Below are positions 22,225 to 32,779 of a stretch of 64,000 nucleotides of DNA, piece after piece. The notes beneath the pieces were generated by a model that searched no databases, was not told the DNA's origin, and was given only the letters and a program-made list of their open reading frames with translations. Position 1 is the first letter of the stretch, and each line of letters opens with the position of its first letter. Made by a program: the position numbers and the translations under genes. This DNA is from Deroplatys truncata (Eukaryota > Arthropoda > Insecta > Mantodea > Mantidae), in contig CM060990.1 in the NCBI GenBank assembly GCA_030765065.1, positions 496,734,190-496,798,189 of the forward strand, given 5' to 3'.

Positions 22225-22690
22225 CCTAAGTTATAGTACAGTATTGTGGGGCAACCATCATTCAGCCAATAAATTACTTATTCTGCAGAACAGAGCTCTT
22301 AGAATTATATGTGAGGTGCATCCGAGAACACACTGCAAGCCACTTTTTGTAGATCTGAACATTCTTACTTTACCATCAATGTACGTACTGTCTTGTCTGT
22401 TATATGCTAGGGCTAATTTAAAGAACAATATGAAGTGCTTATCATACCATAAAGTTTAGATGAGAAACAAAGACAGTATTTATATAAGTAAATATAAATA
22501 TAGTAAGACGAAAAATAGTTTTTTATATATGGCTTATAAATTCTACAATAATTTACCATCTAGGTTACAAAGTATGTCTTTAAATTCGTATAAGAGATCG
22601 GTATGCAATACATTGATGTTAAATACTATATATAATATAGACAAATTTTATAATATTGATTTTAATATGAGCTTCTAATTTACTTATATT
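22225..22690 (+). pseudogene. LINE RT C-terminal region
   Basis: YSTVLWGNHHSANKLLILQ and NRALRIICEVHPRTHCKPLF, then NILTLPSMYVLSCLLYA and YMAYKFYNNLPSRLQ. This is the typical end of CR1/Jockey-like ORF2 proteins. One stop divides the two open halves (22244-22459 and 22460-22678). Confidence 0.75.
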
Positions 22691-22710
22691 GACATTGCTA
22701 TACTGTACTG

Positions 22711-25006
22711 CAGGCTGTTCCAAATCCATGAGTTTGAGTATGCATATGCACGAGTACACAGCAGCGTTGCTCGGAGCATGGCTTATGGGGGAATGGAGGC
22801 AGAAGGTGATAGCCAATACATCACTTGGCAAAGATCATAGCACAAGTCCATGCGCTTCTTGCCAGTCTTGAAGTTATGTTCTTCCCCATAACTGCATAAC
22901 ATGTTATGTTACTATGTCAAGCCAGGGAGGCCTGTTGACTAGTTCATGGGAAGAATAGTTTCTCTTTACCGAAAAGGATGGACTCCCACAGTGTCTTGTG
23001 TGTCAAAAAGTGCTACATTCAATGAGGAAATGGAATGTACAGCATCATTCCACAACACTTTGTTCAGCTCTGTATGCACAGATGGAAGGCAAAGCACGGC
23101 AAGAGCTCATAGCTAGACTGAAAGCTGACATACAGAAACACGATGTTTTTAAAAATAAATATCACTGTAAATTCGTTTGATATAAACCGTTACAGATTAA
23201 AAGGAAAACTTAATCATATTTTCTTTTCTAGGTGAATTATATTGAAGAAACTACCAATGAGGCAGCAATTCGAGCAAGTTACAAAGTCACTCACATCATT
23301 GTGATGAATGGGAAACCATTCTCATGGGGGCCTATCATGAAATCGTGTTTGCTCACTGTTGCAGAATGTGTAACTCCAGGGAAGAGGCAAAAATTTGAAT
23401 CGGTCCGTCTCTCAAAACAGACAGTGTCTTGTCACATTCATGTCATTGGAGGGGATTTGGAAAGACAGTTCAAATGTAGAATTCAAGAGATGGTGGCCTT
23501 TTCGCTCGCATTTGATGAAAGTACGGATGTAGTTGATTGCAGTCAGCTAACTATATTTGTGCAGTATCAACATGGGACTGCAAATTGTGGAGGAACTCTT
23601 AGATGTGATACTGCTGGATTACACTGCTACAGGTCAAGATATATTTGAAGCAGTTTACGAGTCTATGGACAACATGAGCTTACCACAGGAAAAGCTCCAT
23701 TCGATGGCTTCAGATGGCGTGCCACAAATGGTTGGGCAACAGCAAGGTTTCGTCTGTCGGTTAAAAAATAAAGTTAAATGTAAATTCGGGAAGGACATGT
23801 GACTATTCACTGTTTTATTTGCCAAGAGGCACTTTGTACTACAACAGTAGAACTGGAATCTATTTTGAAAGTTGTGTTGTGTGTAAATTTTGTCTGGCAT
23901 CACAGTGTTAATCATCGTCGGTTCAAAGGGTTTTTAAAAGATCTCAAAGCGGCTTACAGTGATACACCCTACCACAGCACTTTTCGCTGGCCAACTTGGG
24001 GAAAAGTTCTTTATGTATTTTTTTGTCCTTTGTGAAGAAATCGCTCTTTACCTGGAAATGAAAGGACAGGCAGAGCAATGTCTGTCTGATCCAACATGGC
24101 TAGCAGATTTGGCATTTCTTGCAAATATAACAATGCACCTAAACCCTGAATAAGTCATTGCAGGGAAAAGATCTATTAATCGTGGATATGCACGATAAAC
24201 TCAGAGCGTTCAAGAAAAGCTCCGTTTGTTTGAGCGGCGAATTCAAAATAGAGATTTAATGTTTTTCACTTGTTTTGCCTCTTTAAACATGTCTCCTGAG
24301 ACCTCTTTGGACAAGTATCTAAAGAAGATCATTCAGCTTCTGCACTCTTTTGAAATGAGGTTCCAAGAGCTCAATGTTTTTTGGAAAAAGAAATGCGATA
24401 ATTCAGCACTCCTTTCTCAGTTACCTCTGATGACTACCCGCCATCAATGCAGTTGGAAATAATAAGACTTCCAGAATTCTACCCCACTAAAAGACAGATA
24501 TTACAACACTCTGGATCTGTCATGATGGTATCGTTCACTGCACCAAGAAACTTTTCCCAGGCTGCACAAGAATGTAGCATAGATTATATGTATGTTTCGG
24601 TCCACATACTGTTTCGAGCAACTTTTCTCAGGCATGAACTGAATGAAATGCAAAGACAGATCAATGCTCAGAGATCCAACAACGAAGAATGCTCTGTGCA
24701 TCAGCAAATGCATTGACTCCTGATATATCAGCACTTGTGTCTGAAGTAAACCGTGTACCCTCTGATGCCAATAAACATATTGTATTCTGTATCTTGAACT
24801 TGTCTTATGAATATCTCTTACATTTCCAACTACACAGTGTGCAGCCCCATTCAACAGTGTTCCCATTACAGGTCTCCACCAGTATCCAACGTGCCGTGAT
24901 GACAGCTTACCCCAGAACAGAGTTGTATTGCATATTGCAGGCTTACTCGCGCAAGGCAGCGAGTACACTGCTACTCACTGGCAAGCAGCCCAGCTGGAAC
25001 AGCCTG
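22711..25006 (+). mobile_element. hAT transposon (ZBED5/GTF2IRD2-type), full-length ends, broken gene
   Basis: The ends are CAGGCTGTTCCA on the left and its inverted copy TGGAACAGCCTG on the right, a 12-base perfect terminal repeat. Eight-base duplications CTGTACTG (22703-22710) and CTGTAGTG (25007-25014) flank it. 2296 bases. It lies in the 3-prime UTR of the CR1/Jockey-like LINE, whose tail continues immediately beyond. Confidence 0.85.
22960..24720 (+). pseudogene. hAT transposase related to ZBED5/GTF2IRD2 proteins
   Basis: The N-terminal BED-like part FTEKDGLPQCLVCQKVLHS leads to KARQELIARLKAD. About 80 non-coding bases follow, ending in a TTTTCTTTTCTAG acceptor-like tract at 23219-23231 that could be an old intron. 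Then come EAAIRASYKVTHII, GKRQKFESVRLSKQTVS and SLAFDESTDVVDCSQLTIF (catalytic Asp region). Later blocks are MASDGVPQMVGQQQGF, WLADLAFLANITMHLN, LFERRIQNRDLMFF and the end CFEQLFSGMNEMKCKDRS in broken frames. It matches host proteins domesticated from this hAT branch, but its many stops and shifts mark it as dead. Confidence 0.8.
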
Positions 25007-25247
25007 CTGTAGTGTAATGGCAATAAAGAAACTACTCTGCTGTGGCCATCATTGCTGTCTGTCTTTAAAGACCATGTAAAGTAATTTTAAGTTCACATAT
25101 GAGTCATTCCACATAAAGTCGCTCAAATTGCCACAATATTTGACCATCATGTCTCCAATTCACTTCAAATTTTGTCCATGGATTACAAAAGCAAAGTGAA
25201 TTATTTTTTTTAAATTGCAATATATTAAAAAATATTGTACAATACTA

Positions 25248-26542
25248 CACAGTCTGGCCATAAGTTCTGTTACAAAATTTTGATAGGCACTGTATCATGT
25301 GCTGGGCGATCAGATAAAGTGCCTGCTGCTAAACTCTACCTTATACATTGTTGACTTCAACTGTAGCTGAGTAAACACACTAGTTTTAAAGGTTTAGTCA
25401 TGGATCGGGAACATTACGAAAATCGTGTTGCAATGATAGCCATCCATAGAATGGGAAAATTGCCACCTCAGATTTTTCAGACACTTAAGAAGCTGAAAAT
25501 CAGCAGGATCCTTAAGTACTGCAGTATTGAGCACTTAATAAAACTGGTACAACTGCTGACTGACCAAGATCTGGGCATCCATTGTCTGTGAGGATCAGGA
25601 CCGTGGTGAAAGCAGTGGCGGGTATTAGGAGAAATCCAGTATGAAAACAAAAATTGATGGCTTGTGAGACGAACGTCTCCAGGAGATCAATGTCCAGATT
25701 GCTGAGACAAGTCCTAGGCCTGAAGGCTTATTGCTGGGGTACTGCACACTTCTTAACTCCAAAACTTAAGCAGCAGCAGAGAGTTGAAATGCAAATGCCT
25801 ACTTGAGTGTTATACTAACAACAGGCACAGAAAAATGCTTTTTGTTGATGAAAACTTTCAAACTTGAAGAAAGCTACAACCGGCAGAATGACTGAGTGTA
25901 TGCCAGGACTTCAGAAGAAGCTTGCGAATGGCTCCCAAAGATCCAGAGGGACCACCATCTCGCCTCAGTGATGGTTTGGTGGGGAGTAAGCTATGTTGGT
26001 GTCACAAAGGTGCATTTCTGCCAAAAGAGATTAGACAATGACCAGAGTATGTGAAACAAACCACCTTGAGGTTGTGGTGAAAGACTTGAACACCACTTAG
26101 TTCAAGAATGGGCACTGGACCTTCCAGCAAGTTTCTACACCAGCCCATAAGGTAAGATTCACTCAATCTTGACTTGAGGGAAATGTTCCAGATTTTATTG
26201 CTACCCAAGACTGGCCCTCTGACCCCAACCCCTTGGATTATAAGCTGTGGTCAGTGCTTGAGGGTATATCTTGTAAGAAAAAACAATCCAATATTGAGTC
26301 TCTCAAGTGTTCCCTGAAGTTAGTAGTGTCAGATTTCCCCATGGAGATAGTGCATGCTGCTATTGATGAATGGTTCATAGACTTAGATCCTGTATCAGTA
26401 CAAAAGGGGATCATTTTGAATAATAATATGTACATTTAGCACAGAATACATGTAGATGCCATGTACATAAACTAAAAAAAGCAGTATATACATTGTTGCC
26501 ACTATAAAAAAACTTTGTAACAGAACTTATGGCTAGACTAGG
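25248..26542 (+). mobile_element. mariner-type transposon, full-length ends, broken gene
   Basis: 1295 bases between TA dinucleotides (25246-25247 and 26543-26544). The inverted ends share AGTCTRGCCATAAGTTCTG and continue TTACAAA. The plus-strand gene opens with MDREHYENRVAMIAIHRMGK and LPPQIFQTLKKLKISR, a helix-turn-helix part. It continues with a LFVDENFQT first-Asp motif (about 25840) and ends with TQDWPSDPNPLDYKLWSVLE (about 26200-26260) and a region around ESLKCSLKLVVSDFPMEIV. Stops and shifts are scattered through the middle. Confidence 0.85.
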
Positions 26543-26544
26543 TA

Positions 26545-27135
26545 CTTGTGTAAAGCTTTGCATCTCTCTACCATTAAATTAGAATATCTCACAGGCAATA
26601 AGTGATAAAATTATGTTATAAGATTCAATACAAAGCTTAATGTGTAATATTTTATTTAATATTTATTATAATTCATATAAGTATTTTACATCAATTTTTA
26701 AAAATTACATAACCCTATTAACCCTCTTGTTTAAATTTCTATAAAAAATATAAATGAATTCCTTGAAGTTTTTATTTATATTTATACATATATTTGCATA
26801 AAACAGAAATGGAATTTGTATAGTTAATTTTAAATAAAAAAAAACCTACAAAGTAATGTGTAGCAGGGTTCCAGCGCAGCGTGGTTGAAGAGTAGCAGCA
26901 GTGGCAGTCTGTCATTAGATGCCTTGTCAATTATTCACAGCACTTTAGTTGCACTAGTTTGTTCACATGTAACTGTTAAATCTGGCATATACATTCAAAC
27001 TTTAAATCCTATCCAATGGGAGGTAATTGAACTACAATTTAAATACACACTTTTTTCCCTTCAGGCTCAAATGAATACTGTCAGATTATCGTTGCATTAT
27101 TGGTGATTGAATAAATGAATGTAGGTTTAAGTTAC
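26545..27135. other. AT-rich stretch without recognised content
   Basis: No family signal. A short open stretch at 26885-27106 on the plus strand is Ser-rich and unlike any family I know. Confidence 0.45.
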
Positions 27136-27139
27136 CCGG

Positions 27140-27830
27140 GATCACTTCTGCATTACTGCATTTGCCTTAGAATGGTCACTGCATTCCTGATGTTGGTGCT
27201 CTGTGTAAAACGTAAACCTTATGTTGGTAATATGTTCTTTTGCCCAAATAAATAATTTTTTAGGAGTTATAATTGGAGCCTGAAAAGGCTGTAGACTGTC
27301 TCTCATTGCTAGTCTTTTAGTGGCATCTCCTATACTATCACATGGTCCTTTTCTGCGTGACATGGCAAAGAAATGCCACTCAGCATGGATACCAAAGTCA
27401 TCCTCATGGTAGCATTAATTAGAAAATTGTTTATTTTTATACTGAGAACTGATACCATTAGAAAAGTAATAAATCTTCTTCAAATGTTAAATTTCTTTTT
27501 TAAAAGCTTTATCAATTCTGCCTGAAAAATATGTATTACGTTGGTGTCGTGCTTCAGGCACTCCGAAATTGAAACAAATTTCAGGTGATGCGTTTCTCGC
27601 ATTGCTTGAAATAGACTACAATTATTTGTGTACTGTAGCTTGGTTGTTATTCCATAAGTTGGGACTAACCTTGAAAGTACTGTCAAGGAATCATATTGAG
27701 CTTTTCATTAATAACTGCATATTTGGTTTGGTTCCAAATATTATCACTCTTAATCTATTGCACCATTTGCGGGTACAATATGAATTTATTACATTGGAGT
27801 GTTATGGTATATTGCTCAGGGATAATAGTC
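27140..27830 (-). pseudogene. Relic of an unclassified repeat-associated protein family (HxEDFG type)
   Basis: Minus-strand blocks in changing frames: NLWNNNQATVHK, then KIYYFSNGISSQYKNKQ, then CYHEDDFGIHAEWHFFAM, then RRKGPCDSIGDATKRLAMR, then PIITPKKLFIWAKEHI. I remember uncharacterised multi-copy proteins in invertebrates and fish with the same order (fSDG..sQYKN, HhEEDFG.pAEWHFFAtSHGK, cDGiGGtvKR). They resemble transposase-like proteins with no assigned function. The family match is from memory and the function unknown. Conserved Asp, His and Trp positions survive, but frames are broken. Confidence 0.55.
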
Positions 27831-28274
27831 AGATCTGCCAGAGGACCTGATCTGGATCTGGGTGTTGACAAGCTGCTTCCTTAAGATTAGATTTAACTGC
27901 TTCTGTGTTTGGAGCATGTGAATACAAGGACTGGGTAATGTCATTATTACAATAACATTATCTCCTTGTACTTCGGTGATCACACATGCTTTACGCTCTC
28001 TTTGGCATACTCTTCAGCGATGCCAATAGATCTTGCTTCCAAGTCCACTTTTATTCTTTGTATATACATACCCATCGGGAATCAATTTCAAAGATCTGGA
28101 GCCAGAATTTATTATGGTTGGTATATTATTCATATCTTAATCCTCACTTAAAATGTTCAGTATTAGCTAAAAACTGTAAACATTGACAAAAAAACGTGTT
28201 GCTATGTTTACCAGGAAATCAGCTCTTTCTGTTTGTAATGTGTTCATGGACAATAAGAAAGAAGAAGACAAATG

Positions 28275-28570
28275 CAAACTTCCAGGCTAGAAAATATACT
28301 GGTGGTGGTGGCGGCGGCGGCGGCGGTGGTGGTGGTACATTTGAGTGAATTATCATTCAGTAACAATAAAAACATTAAAGAAAGTAAAAACAACTGGAAA
28401 CAACATGTGGAGAGTATGGATGATAACCGTTATACGAAGTTGGTTTTAAGATACACACCAAAAGGCCAAAGAAGCATCGGCAAACCTAAAAGAAGATGGA
28501 CGGAACAGTTTAAATGATGAGGCCAGAACAAGCCAAAGGGCTTAAACCGTGAAAGATGATGATGATCATT
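28275..28570 (+). mobile_element. LINE C-terminal tail with embedded GGN run and GAT tail
   Basis: The translation WKQHVESMDDNRYTKLVLRY, then PKGQRSIGKPKRRWTEQF, is the phrase often found at the end of RTE/R4-like LINE proteins (HVxRMxxNRxPKxxLxYxPxGxRxxGRPxxRW). It is followed by GATGATGATGATCAT, a LINE-style 3-prime repeat. A GGTGGTGGCGGCGGC run (28301-28337) lies just upstream. Confidence 0.6.
28301..28337 (+). repeat. GGT/GGC microsatellite
   Basis: About twelve consecutive GGT or GGC triplets, a GC-rich spot in an AT-rich region. Confidence 0.85.
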
Positions 28571-28915
28571 TAGTAATAATGGTCATTCAGGGCAGTGGGT
28601 TCATGGTGAAGTTCATTTGGGATAATGGCCATTCAAGGTGGTTGTTTTGGAGAAATGGTTGTGAATGGGGAAGAAACAGCTGTGAAGCTAGCATAGAAAG
28701 TTATAAACTTGTGAGTAACAGTAGTTAGTTTACTGCTCTGTGGAAGTCGCACATGCCTAGAACACCTTTCTTGGTCATGTAACATTTTCATGTTGATCCA
28801 CGGCCTTTCTTGGTCAGAAGGTTTTTACTGTCTGTGAGTGTCAAAAACTTTTACCGCCTTTGGTGTGGATCAAATGAGTGTGCAGATAGTCCAGACCAAC
28901 ATGAAATCTATGAAT
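28571..28915. other. No recognised content
   Basis: I see no protein family or repeat end in this spacer. Confidence 0.4.
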
Positions 28916-28919
28916 ATGG

Positions 28920-29470
28920 CTCATAGTTACTTTTTGAGGACATGGAATCAGAGCATATTAAGCAAACAGTTTTGGAAATTTTAAATCTCTGAATAGATGA
29001 ATTAAATAAGGATGATGCTTCATCAATTGAAATTCTTTAGACTTTAAGTACAGTACATTAAAGGAAGGTTTTATTTTACATATATGCAAGTTTGAGTTTT
29101 TGTGTCACTATAAAAAAATTAGAAACATCAACATGTTGACTGAGACAATGAGATGTACAACATTAAGAAAGAAATTAATTCACTCAAATGTCCCTAAGTA
29201 GAAGCTATGAAACACAAATTTAAAAGTGTGTTTGAAACAAAGTATGGTCTTCATACTATGTGTAAGATTGACAAAGTTTTGGAAGGCAAGTAGAGGTTGT
29301 GAAATTGAACGTTTGTGGGTCAGTGACATTCCTTTAATGAAATAAGCAGGACTAACTTCTTGTGGTGTTGAAAACCTTTTAGCACATAAAAATCTGCTCC
29401 CTGCTATTGAATAATAGAATGCATGATGTCTGTCAATTGCTTGCTTCAGTTCTTGCAGATGCAAAAATTT
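28920..29470 (+). pseudogene. Possible hAT transposase C-terminal relic
   Basis: Plus-strand blocks FETKYGLHTMCKIDKVLEGK (about 29233-29290) and LTSCGVENLLAHKNLLPAI (about 29350-29410) resemble the end of BED-type hAT transposases (KNxGxxTxCKIxxVLxG, then PxTSCDVERxFSxYKNxL). Stops interrupt both. The key Glu of the VER motif is kept as VEN, with Glu present and Arg lost. No ends or target duplication were found. Confidence 0.45.
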
Positions 29471-29785
29471 TGATTCTGATGTATAGGGAATGGGTTTTTA
29501 GGTTCTAAAAACGAAAGAATATTTACTTTTTATGTATTAAAAAGGGGAAAAAAATGTAAATTTAAAATAATTGGAAATTTTACAAGTAAAGCAAATAATT
29601 AAACCATATTACTGGCTAGGACATGTTCGAGGACCTATTGTCCTGCCAGTAATTTGGTAAGTGGAGCAATATGAGTGCTTAACGTTGATTCATTTTCCAT
29701 AATTTAATATAGAAAAAAAATGTGTTCTCTTAGGCTCACACAATAAAACACTATAACAGGAAAAAAATTGTATTAGGCATTCTAC
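29471..29785. other. AT-rich spacer with a short imperfect palindrome
   Basis: It contains TACTGGCTAGGAC at 29608 facing GTCCTGCCAGTA ending near 29650, a 12-pair stem with one bulge. Nothing else is recognised. Confidence 0.45.
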
Positions 29786-29789
29786 TTGC

Positions 29790-31935
29790 CAATTATGAAT
29801 GGTTTTTGACATTTTGTTGCCATTCATTGGTATTACAGTACGTAGTAAATGTCATCTCCAAATCGTCTGATATTATTCTTTGTCTATTATGGAATACAGT
29901 TAGATATTGTGAAAATGGCAGTATTACGTCACACAAAGTCAGTCTAAAATACTTCAAACAGGGGTTTTCACCAACACATGAAATTCTCAGTGTGTGCTTG
30001 CTGACCTTCCAGAACTTGCATAACATTGCTCATAATTTCTTTTTCTCATTCAAAAAAAAATGGAGTTCTTATATTACAAGAAATATATGCACTTCATTTC
30101 TTAAAAATCTGTCAACTAATTAATAACAGTTTTGATAAACTATAACCTCTGTCTAATTCAACAGTGATTGATTTGAAAGCATAAAAGTTATTACCATTGT
30201 ATCCCATTGTAGAATGGCATGTCTCACAATAAGAGACATTTGGTAATGGAATATTAGGGTTTTCTTTATTAAACACTATCTTTCCATTTCAAGTTATGCC
30301 ATTTCTGGAAATAAGATGCTGATAGTTTCACACATCCTCTGTAGTGCGTGCACAATGCAAGTCAAACACATAATTTTCAGGTAACTCATAAAGCATTTCT
30401 GCAGCTTTTTCCTTGTATGCTGCTGAATCATTAAGCAAAATAAATACATTATCATATTAAACACCATTTGGCCCCAGTTTATGCTTGAACAGCCTAGCAA
30501 CAGTGAAATGATTTGCTGCCAACATTTCTTTACAAGCTGGCAACTACAAGCCTTTAGAAAGTATTTCATAGTTTTTATGCACACCTAAATTTCATTTTCT
30601 ACTTTTCTGCCTGTTCAGCTCATAGTTTGATCAATGCACACACCCATATTTCCTATTTTTTCTAATGGAGCTCCAATATTTTCAAAATGCTTCTTCATAG
30701 CATTTGGGTAAATAGTTTTTCCTTAAAAGTAGATTCATCTGGAGGACAAAACTCATATACTATGCATTCCATTTATAGCTGGGCCATAGACAATGTATAT
30801 GCGTAGTACGCTTTCACTGTGGTGACCTCAGTATTTTTCAACAGTGCACTAGCTGTGAATAACCCTCTTAAAGCTATGTTTAACAGCTGTGTTATACTGT
30901 GTCAGTTGTTGCCCGAGTTTGTTCATTGTGCATCTCAAAAGTGAAAGTTTATTCAAGACACATGTGTTGTGTGTGAATAGCATTAGATTATTTTATTGAT
31001 CCATTGAAGTGCCTACCAAAAAATTAACACTTGAACAAAGAATTTTTATGTAAGATTCATAGTAAAAGCTGTATCATTAGACAGGTATGTGAACAATTTC
31101 AGAAGACATTTCCTGGTATTCCAGTTCCAGGTAGAGAAACTGTCAGATATCTGGTTGATAAGTTTGGGACATTGTGATTGCTAAACAATAAACTAAGAAA
31201 TGAAAAAGAAATTCTAACAGAGGAAAATATTGAACAAAATTGGTGTGTCATTCTAACACTCTCCAAAGAAATGTCTTAAGACATGTTGCACAGCAAGTAG
31301 ATATCTCAAAAACATCTGTTAATATAGTGCTAAACTTTTAAAACTGAAACCCTACAGAATGACTTGTTCATGAATTACAACCTCCTGACAAGGAATGCCA
31401 GTGATGTCTCAATGCAGATGGACACCACTTTTGACACAACTTACAACAAGGTTAACCGTGCATGTTACCTTCACTCATGAGTAAGTAACGCGGGAATTTT
31501 AGAATGGAAACTCCCCCAGTGTAATAGTGTGTGGGGCACACATGTGCATGATCTGTGGCCCGGCAATACAAGGAACATGCTGTATCTCACAGTAAACTAT
31601 TTAACTATTGGATTGCAGACTTTTACAAGAGGAATGTCTCCCCAAAACAAAAGTTCTGCATAAATGTGAATAAAATTTCAACATTTCAAGGGTTCTGAAA
31701 GCGATATGGAGTATCCTGTTTTACCGAGAAGCACTTGTTTTGAAGTAGAACGTGAAGCCACAACAATGTTTGTTGCTGAATAAGTGTTCTGAATGTGTGA
31801 GAGTTTATCTACGTTTATGGATTTTTGACAATACTGGCAATATCGAGTTTTTCCATCTGCTGAATATGTTTTAAATTTATTAACATACTGCTGCATCCTG
31901 TTACTATAGATTTTACTCTCGGCATTCTGACAAGC
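29790..31935 (-). mobile_element. Worn hAT related to the 13.5 kb element, split by a mariner relic
   Basis: Minus strand. An N-terminal part begins at the MPRVKS-like start near 31928 and reads YVNKFKTYSADGKTRYCQYC, the counterpart of the intact hAT's FSSDGKILYCKLC. After a gap occupied by other sequence (30980-31560), NVFILLNDSAAYKEKAAEML and LTCIVHALQRMCETISILF (30570-30300) match that hAT's VTDAAPYM and CLAHALHRVAEEI blocks. Weak C-terminal similarity runs to about 29790. Ends were not found. Many breaks make it much older than the 13.5 kb copy. Confidence 0.6.
30985..31560 (+). pseudogene. Tc1/mariner-like relic with DUF4817-type helix-turn-helix
   Basis: Plus-strand blocks LTLEQRIFM, then LRHVAQQVDISKTSVNIVL, then ELQPPDKE. 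This is the order of the DUF4817 DNA-binding part and following linker in a branch of Tc1/mariner-related transposases. The catalytic part is barely readable. It lies within the span of the minus-strand hAT relic, so it probably inserted there. Confidence 0.5.
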
Positions 31936-31939
31936 ACCT

Positions 31940-32775
31940 TAAATGGATACAACCAAAATATAATTCACTTGACATGTAACTAGCTGGTGAACTAAATCAA
32001 CAAAGCAGTGTAGAAAGATACTTGCTTTTGAATTGGAAGGAGGATGGAAAATCCCTTTTTGAGGAAGAGGTTACATAATAAATTAAGAGCAGGCACATAT
32101 TAAGTTCTTCCCCCTCTACATACATACATACAGAAACAAATTGCATTACACTTAAAATCTAACATATTGCACTCAAAATGTAAAAGATGTGTTAGCAATA
32201 TTTAATGAATTTAGCATTTATATTTTTTTCTGGAGAAATAATAAAATTAGGAGGAACCATTAAAAAATTAATCAAATATATGTTGTAACAAAATATTTGG
32301 AAATGTGTATTTACATTAAAAAAAATGGAAAATGTTTTATGTGAAATAAAATTTGGTGCATCTGCTCTGGAAGTGACACCCAAAACTTTGAGCCCAATTA
32401 GGTATGAGAAAAATGTCTATTTACCTAACAATCTCTTTCCTACTTGTAAAGGAATAGGACTACTGTAAAGCTTGGAGTGTTCTGTACAACCTTTCTCCTC
32501 TGGGGAGGCAATTAACATATATCTGAAAACCCTAGTATGTACAATATTTGGTGCATATTTCAGATTATGAATGTTGACAATGCATCACCAACATTTTCCT
32601 CAGGTCATAGAGAATTAAGATTGATCTTAAGCTCTTAATTGTTTAAAACTCTTAACACTTTCACATATAGGAATGCTTTCACTTGGATATTGTCATTTTT
32701 GCTATGTAATCTGATGGTGAGCATATTAGAAGCCTTAAAATATTCTTCAAGGATAGCATTATAATTCAAGGAGGT
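31940..32775. other. AT-rich stretch without recognised content
   Basis: Only short open stretches (for example minus 32192-32383) with no family match. Confidence 0.4.
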
Positions 32776-32779
32776 AGTT

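Larger units (their letters stand above)
18605..25050 (+). mobile_element. CR1/Jockey-like LINE, worn, carrying a SINE, an unknown insert and an hAT
   Basis: Plus-strand pieces follow the order of one LINE. First is an endonuclease (18616-19530), then an RT (about 20040-20960), then the C-terminal block (22225-22690), then a tail reading CAATAAAGAAACTACTC just past the hAT at about 25020-25040. The pieces are separated by the SINE at 18894-19188, an A-run near 19801-19818, an unassigned insert (about 21120-22219) and the hAT 22711-25006. That all pieces come from one copy is inferred from order, strand and shared style; the endonuclease could belong to a different copy. Confidence 0.65.

Noticed and set aside
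22711-25006. hAT-derived gene considered as a domesticated host protein
   Set aside because: Terminal repeats and target duplication are still present and the reading frame has many stops.
28272-28517. Open stretch with Val/Ala run considered as a protein with a low-complexity domain
   Set aside because: The Val/Ala run is only the GGT/GGC microsatellite; the rest is a LINE end phrase.
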